Origin: Tritrichomonas foetus
Taxonomy: Eukaryota > Parabasalia > Tritrichomonadida > Tritrichomonadidae
Length of the DNA stretch: 64,000 bases
NCBI GenBank assembly: GCA_001839685.1
Contig: MLAK01001237.1
Location: 1-64,000, forward strand
Direction of reading: 5' to 3'
Shown here: positions 30,077-40,683 of the stretch, piece after piece
Layout: every line of letters starts with the position of its first letter
Position numbering within the stretch: position 1 is the stretch's first letter
Program-made: the position numbers and the translations under genes
The notes under the pieces: model-generated
Told to the model about the DNA's origin: nothing
Databases searched by the model: none
The model's input: the letters and a program-made list of their open reading frames with translations, nothing else

Positions 30077-33000
30077 ATGTTTTTCTGTCTCTTTTTTCCT
30101 GTCTTTATTTCATTGATACACGCTTTAAACCAAAACAGCAAAGGACAAAAAGATCAGTTTCACGAATATGCAAACACATTTGAAAAATTCATCAATTCTC
30201 TCAATAGGAATTCCATAAAAGGCGGCATATCTCTTCAAATATTGGATGATCCTAAATTTTATGGATATAAAACGATTTTCTGCCCCGCAAATTCCCGAAA
30301 ATGTCAAAATCTGAATACCAAATATAATTTCACCAGTGACCTCGATTCTGTTATTGTTTCCTTTTCAAATAGAAAACCAATACAAATCAAAAATCCTGCT
30401 TCAAATTATTCAACTCAGGAACTTGACAAATATTTTATCAAACAATTTGAAGAAGCGACAGTTGATATTTCAATGCCAATCATTTCCCCACAATCGTTAG
30501 CTGATCAATTCAAATATCGAGACAATCTAATTCTTCTTCTTTATGATTCCAAAATTGATAGTCACAACGAATTACTTTTCAAATGGGACCAAGTTATATC
30601 GAACGATTTATTTTATATCAACAATAAAGATACATATTTTAGACGAATAGATTGTTCACAATACTCAAAAGAATGCACACAAATATCGCCAGCTCTTCCA
30701 TCTTCTATTTTGATCAAAAGTAATAATGTTAGTGTCACATTAGATCCAGATAATGTTGAATTAATCAAATATTTCATCAAAAATAAAACTCCATCTGGAT
30801 TTACTTTTGACCCAAATCCACTCAAATCACTTCATCATATTGATTTCAATGATAAAAATAATCATTTGAATGATAAACTACAATCCAAAAATCAAAGTAA
30901 ATATACTTTTCAAAAACACAACATCTTAGAAGATTCTGCAAAAACTATCTGTGTTTATGCTTCATCGGACTCTAAATGTACTGCTAATCAGATTAAAATC
31001 GGACCTGGCCAATACCACAATATGTTTAATGGTATTAATCAGGACATCGTTGATGTTTATGTGGTTGATCCAATTACCTCAGACAAAGCTAAAACTTTCC
31101 TCAACTTTTCAAAAAATGCAAAAGTTTATGGGATGGGTTCAATTACAGGGGATGTTTTTATTTCAAATAATTCAAATGTCGATTTTGTTGATTTTGATTT
31201 AAATAAAACCAATTTGATTCTTGATGCAAATAATTTCACTTCCGAAAAAACGATGAAAATTACCTCAAATCAAAATATTCTCTCTTTGACTGTTTCGGGA
31301 AACAACAATTTTCCAAAATATAAAGAAAAAAGATCGTACAAAGTCCTTGAAGGAAAAGTTATGTCAGTATTCATTGAAAATGAAAAGCATGATTCAAATG
31401 ATTATGAAATGTTTGTTATGGGATATTCAAAAGGTGCAAACGATCTAACATTAGTCTTTTCTTCTGTTTCTCTTAAAACTAAGGTTAAATTTTCAAATTG
31501 CAATTATGATAATAAAACCAGTGGTTTTATTGAAATAAATGATATTAATGATATTTTAGCGATAAAGTCGCATAAAATTCAAGTTCATACATGTTCACCA
31601 AGAATTACATTGGATGACTTTCCAATATTTATTAACAGAAAATATTCGATTGAATTTGCATTATCAAATTCTAGTGTTGAATTTATTTATCATGAAAAAA
31701 TGAAAGATATTGTGGATTCAATCTTATTTTCCAAAAGTGAATTTGCCACTAATGAAGTCCATTTCAAACCTGATATGGAAACTGATGGTAAAGAGAAAAT
31801 TATTGATTTTCCAAAAATTTCATTCAACGGCTTAAAATATAACAGTAGTGATGTAGCCATTTTATTTTTACAAGGTGATTATTATTATACTAAAAAACCA
31901 AAAATATACTTTGATAAAAGTCAATGTGTTAAAACAGAGACTGGCTATGATTGCACAATTAAACCGAATGGTTTTGAAACACCTGGTTTAATTGCTGGTT
32001 TATCAATTGCTGCTGATATGAAAAATGTTGTAATAAGGTTAAATTCACCAGAATTATTTTCTCGTATTTTGATTTATAATGAGCATTCCGATCAAAGTAA
32101 TAATAATGAAATTAATATCAATTTATTTGATATTAATAAACCGGTTACTTTTTATAATTTCAATAGATTGAATGTTGTTCCTCAATCAAGATCTGAATAT
32201 ACAAATTTGATTGATTTTGTGGAAGTTTACAATTTTTTAATCACAGCTGAACACAGAATTCAGCACGATGATTTAACCCTTGATAATCTTCAAAAACAGA
32301 TGCTTTTAAATTCCAAAAATGGCATAGAAATTCAAAATCTTATAATTTCGATGAATACCTCTTTGTTTTCGAATTATTCATTTATTCATAAATTAACAAC
32401 TAAATCATCAGATGCATCAGTCATTGGTGTCACAGTTGATTCTTTGCTCGCTATTTCAGATTCCGCTTTAATGCTTCATAATTGCTTAATTTCAGGTGAA
32501 CTATTTTTTGATGTTACTAGGAAACTAAATAAACCACTTTTATCATATAACGAAAAAACGATATTTACCCCTGTATTCGCTAAAGTTCAAATAAAATCCG
32601 AATTTGAAGAAAATACCGAAATTACCCTAATAAGCAAAAATTGTCAAAATCTGCAAGATGTTCACCTAGAAAATACATTTTTATCCCAAACAGCAACAAC
32701 CGAATGTCAAACTGATGGAAAGCTTGTTTTGAAAATCATTTCCACAAGCACAACCACCGGAAAACCTGAATTCACAATTTCAGCAAGCGGTGAAACTAAT
32801 GAGATTTTCTCTCAGTATGTGACTGAACAAACAACTATTGACTCAAATGACATTTTTAGTACAATGACAGAGACAATGAATTATATCCCTACTTCTAGTA
32901 CGAATGAAGCTTATGAAACAATTACTTCAGACCAAATCTTTGAGAATCCTGAAGATGTGCCAAAAAATATCGAACTTGAATCTAAAAAGGACGAATCAAT

Positions 33001-33688
33001 TAGCATTGGAGTGAAAGGTGGAAAAGAAATGATGATTGATTCATTAAAAGTCAATACTGACACAACTGTTGTTGCAGATAACTTAGTCATTTCTAAAAAA
33101 TTGGAAATTTCAGGTAATACTATTCTAAAAGCAGCAGATGATAGCAAAATTGAAATTATTGATGATGTCACTGAACTTTCATTTAATTCTGTCAATAAAA
33201 TCTTTCCACTTTTAGATGTTGGAGTAATTGGATCAGATTATTCAAAAACTCCCAAAATGTTGGAAATAAATTTATATGAAAATATTTCATATACAGTTGC
33301 CATTGTACGAGGAAGAACTTTAAATTGCGTAGATTGGATAAATAAAGCTAGAATTAACGGAATCTTTGCCAAAGATGTGAGTTTGGTATGCTTTTACCCA
33401 CCACCCGATTCGAAAGTGAGGAATTTATTGGATGATAATTTGCCACATGAATCAATCATTCAAATTAAGCCAAATGAACCAATTCTTCCATTTACAAATA
33501 ATCAAACTAAACCATTTCCTGTTGGCGGAATTGTTGGAATTGTTGTTGGAGTTGCTGTTGTAATTATTGTGGCAGTTTTCATTTTCTGTTTTTGTAAGAG
33601 AAATACAATTAATTATCATTATAATGATTCTGATATCCAAAAAAAGAATAATGATAATGATTTCTCTGATTTTAATTTGGAAATTTGA
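30077..33688 (+). CDS. Large type I surface/secretory membrane protein
   Basis: 1203 residues from the ATG at 30077, chosen because it begins a clear signal peptide (MFFCLFFPVFISLIHAL). The frame is open 47 codons further upstream, but that would bury the signal. The ectodomain is beta-rich and Asn/Ser/Thr-rich with many N-glycosylation sequons. Residues about 145-242 look like a thioredoxin fold (LILLLYDSKID, FRRIDCSQYSKEC, ALPSSILIKSNN, LIKYFIKNK) without a CxxC motif. A Thr/Ser-rich stretch lies near 920-980. A single span (VGGIVGIVVGVAVVIIVAVFIF) and a short basic-then-acidic cytosolic tail end the protein, a plan common in trichomonad surface families. The function is unknown; adhesion or ER quality control are both possible. 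Confidence 0.7.
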   Translation: MFFCLFFPVFISLIHALNQNSKGQKDQFHEYANTFEKFINSLNRNSIKGGISLQILDDPKFYGYKTIFCPANSRKCQNLNTKYNFTSDLDSVIVSFSNRKPIQIKNPASNYSTQELDKYFIKQFEEATVDISMPIISPQSLADQFKYRDNLILLLYDSKIDSHNELLFKWDQVISNDLFYINNKDTYFRRIDCSQYSKECTQISPALPSSILIKSNNVSVTLDPDNVELIKYFIKNKTPSGFTFDPNPLKSLHHIDFNDKNNHLNDKLQSKNQSKYTFQKHNILEDSAKTICVYASSDSKCTANQIKIGPGQYHNMFNGINQDIVDVYVVDPITSDKAKTFLNFSKNAKVYGMGSITGDVFISNNSNVDFVDFDLNKTNLILDANNFTSEKTMKITSNQNILSLTVSGNNNFPKYKEKRSYKVLEGKVMSVFIENEKHDSNDYEMFVMGYSKGANDLTLVFSSVSLKTKVKFSNCNYDNKTSGFIEINDINDILAIKSHKIQVHTCSPRITLDDFPIFINRKYSIEFALSNSSVEFIYHEKMKDIVDSILFSKSEFATNEVHFKPDMETDGKEKIIDFPKISFNGLKYNSSDVAILFLQGDYYYTKKPKIYFDKSQCVKTETGYDCTIKPNGFETPGLIAGLSIAADMKNVVIRLNSPELFSRILIYNEHSDQSNNNEININLFDINKPVTFYNFNRLNVVPQSRSEYTNLIDFVEVYNFLITAEHRIQHDDLTLDNLQKQMLLNSKNGIEIQNLIISMNTSLFSNYSFIHKLTTKSSDASVIGVTVDSLLAISDSALMLHNCLISGELFFDVTRKLNKPLLSYNEKTIFTPVFAKVQIKSEFEENTEITLISKNCQNLQDVHLENTFLSQTATTECQTDGKLVLKIISTSTTTGKPEFTISASGETNEIFSQYVTEQTTIDSNDIFSTMTETMNYIPTSSTNEAYETITSDQIFENPEDVPKNIELESKKDESISIGVKGGKEMMIDSLKVNTDTTVVADNLVISKKLEISGNTILKAADDSKIEIIDDVTELSFNSVNKIFPLLDVGVIGSDYSKTPKMLEINLYENISYTVAIVRGRTLNCVDWINKARINGIFAKDVSLVCFYPPPDSKVRNLLDDNLPHESIIQIKPNEPILPFTNNQTKPFPVGGIVGIVVGVAVVIIVAVFIFCFCKRNTINYHYNDSDIQKKNNDNDFSDFNLEI

Positions 33689-34888
33689 TCATGGATTATT
33701 TTGATTGTTTTCGTTATTATATATTGATGATATCTTATGATTATGTTTGAATATTTTTAAACTATTTTTACATGTAATTATATATATATCTTTTTGATGC
33801 ACTTTTTTACTTGATTCATTTTGATGTAATGATTCTTTTCTATTTCTTACTTTAGAGTATTGTGTCTTGTATATAAAATATTAATACAATATTATATAAA
33901 CAAATTATGTAATAATAACAACATTATCTACAATATTAAACTCCTTTCACAAAATCGTGAATTTTTCTAAATTTGGGCTTTATTTTTGATCGGATTAATA
34001 TTCCAAAGAATAAGTTATACCATTATAATGTTGCTGATAGAGTAGATAAAGAAGAATTATCTTTCCTATCTTTTTTTTTACATCATTAACAAGCAGTTTA
34101 ACTATTTCCAAAACTTGAAACAAAATAACAAAATATCAGAGTACATACAAAACCCAGTTCAACACCAAACCGGGATCTCATTCTGTTAAAACAAGATTTA
34201 ATAATGTTATAAAGAAATTATGATAAACCAAATTGATACCAACATCGAAGACATCCAAAAATAGTTATCCCTGAGATAGATGGATTTCAAAGAAACGCAA
34301 ATTTTACTTGATTCTAGAAGCTCACTAAATTCGTTTAAAAAGCAAAAACCATTAATTAAGTAACAAATTATTTCAAAAGTGAAAAACATGACTTTTTCAT
34401 TTGCCTACACCATATGGCAATTAATTGAAAATCATTAGGATTTCAATATCCTCAATTGATTCATACGAATCATTGAGCGATATAAATTTGGTTGTTCAAA
34501 TATGAATTCATCAAAGAAGAAGCAAATAATTTTTTCCCCCAGTATTTCAAAAAGGAAAATTATATATATATATGGAAGAAGCATTAAAAACCATTAGACA
34601 AAGTTAATGAAGAAGCAAATTAATGGGGGAAAGCTCAAAAATGTATTTTCGAATTCGTCAAAATCTGACATGAAAATCGAACAATCGGGAAACTTTGAAC
34701 GGTGTCAGAAAAACAATTAAGAATAAAAGTTCATGTTAATATATTAATATATTATTTATTAACAAAAAAGCCATTAAATTCAATATCAATTCATATACTG
34801 TTACTCATGACAAGATTTGTTTAGGTTATTCGCTAACCGTTATAGAAAAAGATATTTTTCACAACCCATTCAAAGTGAAATCATCATC
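33689..34888. other. Intergenic region, no clear gene
   Basis: About 1.2 kb of AT-rich sequence with short TA-dinucleotide runs near 33780 and 34562. No recognisable motif. Confidence 0.5.
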
Positions 34889-35176
34889 ATGCTATGCTTA
34901 ATTTTATTTTCCTTGTTAATAGTTCGATACTCAAATGAAAAACATTATTCAAGCAGGTGTGCAAAACACAGATATACTTCTCATCGGAGCAATAAAAGAA
35001 ACATTAAAAAGCGATTATTCAGAAATCTGAAAACTAATGATGAGAGTGTTTTCCCAGTACTAAATTACAGTAAAGCTTTCACTGCAGGTGCAAGTACAAT
35101 AACAGATGTTGAATTATATGATCTTTTAAAATTACTAAAGCTTGAACATTTCGATCAATTATTCAAAAGATCCTGA
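34889..35176 (+). CDS. Doubtful small membrane protein
   Basis: 95 residues from the first in-frame ATG, with an N-terminal hydrophobic segment (MLCLILFSLLIV), then a Lys/Arg-rich region and an amphipathic C-terminus (ELYDLLKLLKLEHFDQLF). The basic side would be on the non-translocated face of a signal anchor, but no homologue is recognised and codon use is not distinctive. It may be a chance frame. Confidence 0.22.
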   Translation: MLCLILFSLLIVRYSNEKHYSSRCAKHRYTSHRSNKRNIKKRLFRNLKTNDESVFPVLNYSKAFTAGASTITDVELYDLLKLLKLEHFDQLFKRS

Positions 35177-36058
35177 AAATGTTGAGATTTAAAATAGAAG
35201 CGAATAATATAACTTTATTAATTAAATCGAATTTAGGCCATGATGTTTAGATGGATTTTACTTATTCATTGAATGATTGATTATCCAGATTGAAAGTCGC
35301 CGAGGGTTAAATTACTATATCAAGATTAAATTGGCACAGTATATTAATAAGAAAGGAATAAAGCGAAAAACTGAGGTATTTGTCAAATAATATTTTTGTT
35401 TTCATTTCCTTTCTTCCATATCACATAAATTATCATTTGATCGGAGTTAATATGCTTTTAATAAACTGGTTACTATTTTAATATAAAAAATACCAACATA
35501 ATGCAATTTTTTGAATTCAAATTTGAATTTTTTCAAAATATCATTTTTCTTTTGGCGAAAAACTGTAAAAAATAAATAATCTAATTATTCGTTTCAAAAG
35601 AACCATGAATTTTTTGCAATGAATAATCGAAGATTTTTTTATACAGTTTTTTCAAATTTAGGAAATGAAGAAATTATGATAAAGAGAATTTATAACTCAA
35701 AAACATGTTCAATCTTGTTACGACCCATAATTTGTCACAAATCTCGTGATAGAAAGGATAGTGAAGATTATGGCTTTACTCGTTGTAATTGTACTAATTT
35801 TTTAGATCTTAATGTCTATAAGGTTATCTTCTTGAGTGGAATACTCTTTAGGTTGTTGTAAATTTTTTCTTTGGTTGAATTGAATTTTCTTCGCCATTTC
35901 AAATATTTGAATCAAAATAATTTATTTCTTTAGAATATTTTGAATGTGTTGTTCTAGACCAGATTAATTCACAAAAATTGAGGTCATCGTTCTATCTACG
36001 TAGCTAAATTTGAATTGAAATTTATTTCACTTTTTTGTTATCCATTCACCGCCTCAAA
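35177..36058. other. Intergenic region
   Basis: About 880 AT-rich bases. The short frame at 35619-35861 looks random. TCACTTTTTT at 36027-36036, an Inr-like site, precedes the next gene by about 22 bases. Confidence 0.5.
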
Positions 36059-37207
36059 ATGATCACCTTGAACCTACGAATTTTCAAGTCAATGCTCCTT
36101 CCACGGAACGCCACAGTCGAAGAATACTTAGCTCCACTTTTCAAATACGCACCAAAGCACGTTTCCATCAAGCAATCGGACGAGCCATTGAAAAAAGGCG
36201 AACCTCTTCTTGGATTCTGCCTCACTGGAGGAACAGAGGCACCATTCCTTCAAGCCGCCCTCGAAAACCCAGAAAATCCGGCAATCATTTTAGTCCATAA
36301 CAGGGCCAACTCCTACGCTTCTGGATGTGAACTTGCCGCACGCCTTAACTATGAGCATAAAATTGGTAAACGTGCGCCATGCGTCTTCTGCTCAATTAAC
36401 GATGAGCAAAGTGTGAAGTCAATCATTGGCGCAGCAGCAACCGCCTCATCATTTGCAAAGAAGCATCCAAACTTAGGCGTTATTGGAGATCCATCACCTT
36501 GGCTCATTGCTTCAGGCTACTTTGCTGAAAAGCTTCCAGGAATGTATAATATTGATCTGACCAAGATTAAGATTGAAGAATTGGTTCAAAAATCAGTTGA
36601 AACTAATGTTGAAACAGCCCTTGAACAAATTGTCAAGAATTATAATCTTGACGCTTTCACTGTTCGCTGCTTCGACCTTCTTCCCCATAAAATCACTTCG
36701 TGCTTGGAAGTTTCGAAATTCAACGATAAAGGAATCACTGCTGGCTGTGAAGGTGATATCGCATCTGCTACAACAATGATGATTATAAGATCAATGGCCC
36801 AATCCCCAGTCTTCATGGCAAATGCAACAGGCTTCGAAGATGGAAAAGCAACTTTCGCACACTGCACAATTCCAAGGACGCTCTGCACTGATTCCACTGT
36901 TGATACACACTATGAAAGTGGTCTTGGACATGCTGTCTGTGGTAGAGTCAAGGAAGGACAATGGACACTTGCCAAGCTCGGAGCAAATGGTGATTTGATG
37001 ACAGAAGTCGTTGATGTCAAAAATCCAAGCGAAATTTCACCTCATCATTGCAGAACACAAATCGTAGTGACTCCTCCAAAGAGACTCACAAAGAAGCTTC
37101 AAAGAGGTGAAGTACTTGGAAACCACTTCTTGTTTGTTCCAGGAAATATTAGGGATGAACTTAGAATCTTCAGTGAAGTTTTCAAACAATGGAAGCCAAT
37201 CCAATAA
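36059..37207 (+). CDS. L-fucose isomerase-like protein
   Basis: 382 residues from the ATG at 36059; the frame upstream has only a TTG and contains the Inr-like site, so it is not used. The protein resembles the fucose/arabinose isomerase-like family known mostly from bacteria and archaea. A Rossmann-type N-terminal half (LGFCLTGGTEAPFL, AIILVHNRANSYASG) is followed by a region with TVRCFDLLP and GCEGDIASATTMMI, and a C-terminal barrel-like part with HHCRTQIVV. Acidic and His residues in these blocks could bind a metal, but I cannot confirm an intact active site. The substrate is unknown. Codon use is more GC-rich than the neighbours, which suggests good expression. Transfer from a prokaryote is plausible. 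Confidence 0.65.
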   Translation: MITLNLRIFKSMLLPRNATVEEYLAPLFKYAPKHVSIKQSDEPLKKGEPLLGFCLTGGTEAPFLQAALENPENPAIILVHNRANSYASGCELAARLNYEHKIGKRAPCVFCSINDEQSVKSIIGAAATASSFAKKHPNLGVIGDPSPWLIASGYFAEKLPGMYNIDLTKIKIEELVQKSVETNVETALEQIVKNYNLDAFTVRCFDLLPHKITSCLEVSKFNDKGITAGCEGDIASATTMMIIRSMAQSPVFMANATGFEDGKATFAHCTIPRTLCTDSTVDTHYESGLGHAVCGRVKEGQWTLAKLGANGDLMTEVVDVKNPSEISPHHCRTQIVVTPPKRLTKKLQRGEVLGNHFLFVPGNIRDELRIFSEVFKQWKPIQ

Positions 37208-37216
37208 AATCACTTA

Positions 37217-37350
37217 TTTATAAAAGTATTGATTTATAAAAATATTGATTTATAAAAGCATTGATTTATAAAAGTATTGATTTATAAAAATATTGATTTA
37301 TAAAAGTATTGATTGATAAAAGTATTGATTTATAAAAGTATTGATTTATA
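37217..37350 (+). repeat. 16-bp minisatellite at gene 3' end
   Basis: About eight copies of TTTATAAAAGTATTGA with single-base variants (G/A, T/C). It starts about 10 bases after the stop of the fucose-isomerase-like gene, so it is probably in the 3' UTR or directly downstream. Confidence 0.85.
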
Positions 37351-37659
37351 TAATGAATCGTTCGAATATGTGAACTTATTATCGTTTGATTATTCATTTC
37401 TGAAAACGATTTGTTTTTATTTTTGTAACCAATCTTTTATAATGATGATCACCTCCACTTCCCCAAAGTAATTTCCCGAAAATTCTCCAACGTCAAACGT
37501 GTTCCGACATTTCTCAAGCAATATGAGTTTGAGAGAATGCGTGATTAGTGAAATATGTGGACAAAATATGAATGATAAATGATCTGATGTAAAATGTGAA
37601 GTGAAAATTTATGTAAGAAAAAATCAGGTGAAATCTTTATTTGTAATAAACTATTATCT
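37351..37659. other. Convergent intergenic spacer
   Basis: About 310 bases between the repeat and the end of the F5/8C gene; nothing is recognised. Confidence 0.45.
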
Positions 37660-38220
37660 CTATGCACAAGTTATATACTGTCCAAAAAATTCTATCGCTT
37701 TCAAATTGATTCGATACTTCCTTTCAGGTTTAGGTGATTGATTTTGTGTTTGCACATATTTTATATACCGCACAGGTGCCACCTCACCACCCTCTATTTG
37801 GAAGGTTTGTGTTTTCCTTGGAGCATTTAAAGTATTGCAATTTTCCACTTCGTGAATCAATGTCCAATTTTCGCGATCGTTTGACCCCTCAATTCTCCAA
37901 CCTTTTGGATGCGAGCTTCCTCCACTTCTTATGGTGTATCCATTCAGTGAAACTTTGTGGTTTTCATGAAAATCAAATATCAACCAATTTTCGTCGTCTT
38001 TCGGATCGTAGCATGCGAAATTCCAATAGCATTTGTCAAGTAGATCTGTGAACTCGACCAAATTACGAAGTGGATATTCTGGATGTGTTTCTGTTGGGGC
38101 GATAATTTCGATTTCGTCTTTGTCGCATGGATTCCCACCGCATCGGTCTCGAATAGTAGATATTATTCCTTTGAATTGCGCCTGGCCGTCGAAATTCGCC
38201 GTGAAACTGGTATCGCTCAT
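37660..38220 (-). CDS. F5/8 type C (discoidin) domain protein
   Basis: 186 residues made almost entirely of one coagulation factor 5/8 C-type beta-sandwich (about 30-180). Family blocks include WNFACYDPKDDENWLIFDF, the Gly/Ser turn SGGSSHPKGW, RIEGSNDRENWTLIHEV and a final AIEFFGQ. There is no signal peptide or membrane segment, so it is cytosolic, as are many stand-alone members in trichomonads, where the domain is often joined to BTB or ankyrin modules. A role in protein or carbohydrate binding is a family inference only. Confidence 0.85.
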   Translation of the reverse strand: MSDTSFTANFDGQAQFKGIISTIRDRCGGNPCDKDEIEIIAPTETHPEYPLRNLVEFTDLLDKCYWNFACYDPKDDENWLIFDFHENHKVSLNGYTIRSGGSSHPKGWRIEGSNDRENWTLIHEVENCNTLNAPRKTQTFQIEGGEVAPVRYIKYVQTQNQSPKPERKYRINLKAIEFFGQYITCA

Positions 38221-38984
38221 TTTAGATGAACAATTCTATCCAAAAGTAAACTTTTTCAAAAGTTTATCGATATATTGTATTGAGTAAAAATGATGCATTT
38301 AAATTTAAAGTTCAGCTTTTTGCGGTTAAATTTGGTCGAACAAAATAATATGTCATAGCTTTCTATTGCAATCTGGTTACTACTTTCAGAAAAATCTAAA
38401 TAGACGCGAGAACTTTGCAGTGATTATTTAAAAATTTATGGAAATTATTGGATTGGAACAAATCACCAATTAATAATTTGTTATGGTGAATTTATTATAT
38501 TTTAAATTAAATATTACAGTAAGCATTTATAGTGAAATGAATATGAAAATATTATTTTCTATAATACCTATAATTGCATGAGAAAAAATGAAAACAAAAG
38601 GTGTTCAGATGAAACTTTTTGATATAGGGGAAAACCATATATAGAATTTTTGAATTGAAAGCGATAAATTTATATTCGATTTTTCGTCATGGAAATCTCC
38701 ATTATCATCTGCTATTTTGTCAGCCAAACTATATCTTATATTATGATAGCTTATTCAATTTTCAATTTTAGCTGTAAATTGAGACTTCACTTTTTCGAAT
38801 GATGATATGTCAATTTTCATTAACTTTGAATATAATTAGAATTGTTTAATCATATTACTGATTATAACATCTTTAATCACCCATATCATTTGACATAAGA
38901 TTATTTCATAGATAAAACAATTAATAATTTCCATATAGTAATTTACAAAGAAGTAATCAACAAGCAAGATGAACATTATTATTC
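38221..38984. other. Intergenic region
   Basis: About 760 AT-rich bases between two minus-strand genes; no gene or repeat recognised. Confidence 0.5.
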
Positions 38985-40271
38985 TCAAACAGAATTATTA
39001 TCCTCTTTTTTGTCATATGAATGAAATTTCACTAGATGTCGAGTGATCTTTCTCGGTGAAATTGGTAGTGGCATTCCTCTTCTCTGTATGACTGGTTTTA
39101 TTGTTACACAAGGATTAGATGGTCTTTTGTCAAATACTGTGAGGTTTGGAGCAGAAAGTTCCCGTTTTCTTAATGAAGAATCATAAGTAATGCTATGATG
39201 ATGATTTTTTTCATGATCAACACTTGGATCAGATCTTCTGATTTCTTTAATTATTGATTTGATTTTACATTCGATAATATTATTTGTAGTATCAACAATT
39301 TTCTTTGATTGGAGTAATAAATAAGTAAATCTTTCTTCTCCATATTTGTTTTCTAATTTTTGAGTTGTTACTGAAGTAATATCTAAGTTAAGCATTGCCA
39401 TTTGAACAACCAAATCTTTATCTAAAATGTTACATAATTTGGTATCTGGTGTAACTCTAGATATAATTGAATATTCTGTTTGACTAATCCATGGATGTTC
39501 TTTTACTGAGTGTAAAGAAATTCTGGATTTTGGATTTTTATCTAATAATTTCTTCAGTAAATCAATAGAATTTGCACTTAAATGAGTAGGATAAGCAGGT
39601 GTTGAATAAAGTAAATTTTCAATAATTTCAGCATCACTATTTCCTTTAAATGGGAGCTCTCCAATAAGCAATGCATATAAAATAACTCCAATACTCCAGA
39701 TATCTGACTTTGCAGTATATCCTTTATTTTTTATCACTTCAGGAGCAGCATAGCCAAGTGACCCACAGCGATCAAAAAAAAGTGCTTCATATGAATTAAA
39801 ATGTGTGCTCATTCCAAAATCAATAATCTTTATATTGTTGTTCTCATCAAGTAGAATATTCTCAGCTTTTAAATCTCGATGAAAAACATGATTCTTATGC
39901 ATAAACTCAGCAGCAATCAATATCTCTGTAAAAAATCTCCGTGCCATTGCTTCGGTTAATCTGGTGTTATTATTTAGATAATCAAGAATTGATCCATTTG
40001 GGGCATATTCTTGAACAATGTAATAGTTTTCTGAATCCTCATGATTTTTAAGAAACTTAATAATAAATGGATGATCCAAACTTTGTAATATATCAATTTC
40101 TTCAAAAATTTTCTTTATTCTCTCGGGAGATAAATTTGTTGATTTATTGATGACTTTTAACGCAACTTTAAGATGTGTAAGATCATGCTCTCCTAAAAAT
40201 ACCTTCGAGAAAGTCCCTTTTCCTAGTTTAGAAAGTGAGTGAATACCATCAATACAATAACTTGGATACAT
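38985..40271 (-). CDS. CAMK/SNF1-like Ser/Thr protein kinase
   Basis: 428 residues from the ATG at 40271; the codon two triplets earlier is GTG. The kinase domain spans about 7-262: glycine loop GKGTFSKV (18-25), Lys40 in ALKVI, catalytic loop HRDLKAEN (131-138), DFG (151-153), and an APE-type end SLGYAAPEV. HRDLKxEN together with the subdomain IX and XI pattern SDIWSIGVILYALLIGELPF and HPWI is typical of the CAMK/AMPK group. The C-terminal 165 residues are Ser/Arg/Lys-rich with no recognised domain; this group is expanded in trichomonads. All catalytic residues are present, so it should be active. Confidence 0.92.
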   Translation of the reverse strand: MYPSYCIDGIHSLSKLGKGTFSKVFLGEHDLTHLKVALKVINKSTNLSPERIKKIFEEIDILQSLDHPFIIKFLKNHEDSENYYIVQEYAPNGSILDYLNNNTRLTEAMARRFFTEILIAAEFMHKNHVFHRDLKAENILLDENNNIKIIDFGMSTHFNSYEALFFDRCGSLGYAAPEVIKNKGYTAKSDIWSIGVILYALLIGELPFKGNSDAEIIENLLYSTPAYPTHLSANSIDLLKKLLDKNPKSRISLHSVKEHPWISQTEYSIISRVTPDTKLCNILDKDLVVQMAMLNLDITSVTTQKLENKYGEERFTYLLLQSKKIVDTTNNIIECKIKSIIKEIRRSDPSVDHEKNHHHSITYDSSLRKRELSAPNLTVFDKRPSNPCVTIKPVIQRRGMPLPISPRKITRHLVKFHSYDKKEDNNSV

Positions 40272-40282
40272 ATTCACTCTTG

Positions 40283-40290
40283 ATTAGTGA
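40283..40290 (-). promoter_or_regulatory. Inr of the CAMK-like kinase
   Basis: The minus strand reads TCACTAAT 12 bases before the ATG at 40271, matching the Inr core TCAYTW. Confidence 0.5.
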
Positions 40291-40683
40291 ATTAAATTCT
40301 CACAATTAAAATTTGAATGTATTTTATTTCTTTCGGAAATCACACATTTAAAGGTCAACAATCATGAGTAAATCACTCGAGATATGTTTGATATTTCGGA
40401 TATTTTCCCATCATTGTCAATAAAAGTTAATATTTGTCTGTCATTAGTAATAAACTATGTCACTTTTGATACGATATTCTAGAAATTATATCAAAAGTTG
40501 GAAAACTAATCGAGTTATGTAAAATTTTAGCTATACAATTTTCAAATTTTAGCAATTTTTTCATTGTTATTTATTTTGTGATCAATTTAATTGAATTATT
40601 ATTTTTGAAATAATAACTTCGAGAATTAACCTCGATAATAACATTGAGTAATGCATTCTGATATGGAAATTCTGATATGTAAA
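40291..40683. other. Intergenic region
   Basis: About 390 AT-rich bases; nothing recognised. Confidence 0.45.

Noticed and set aside
35619..35861. 80-residue plus-strand frame
   Set aside because: No motif, no promoter element and AT-driven composition.
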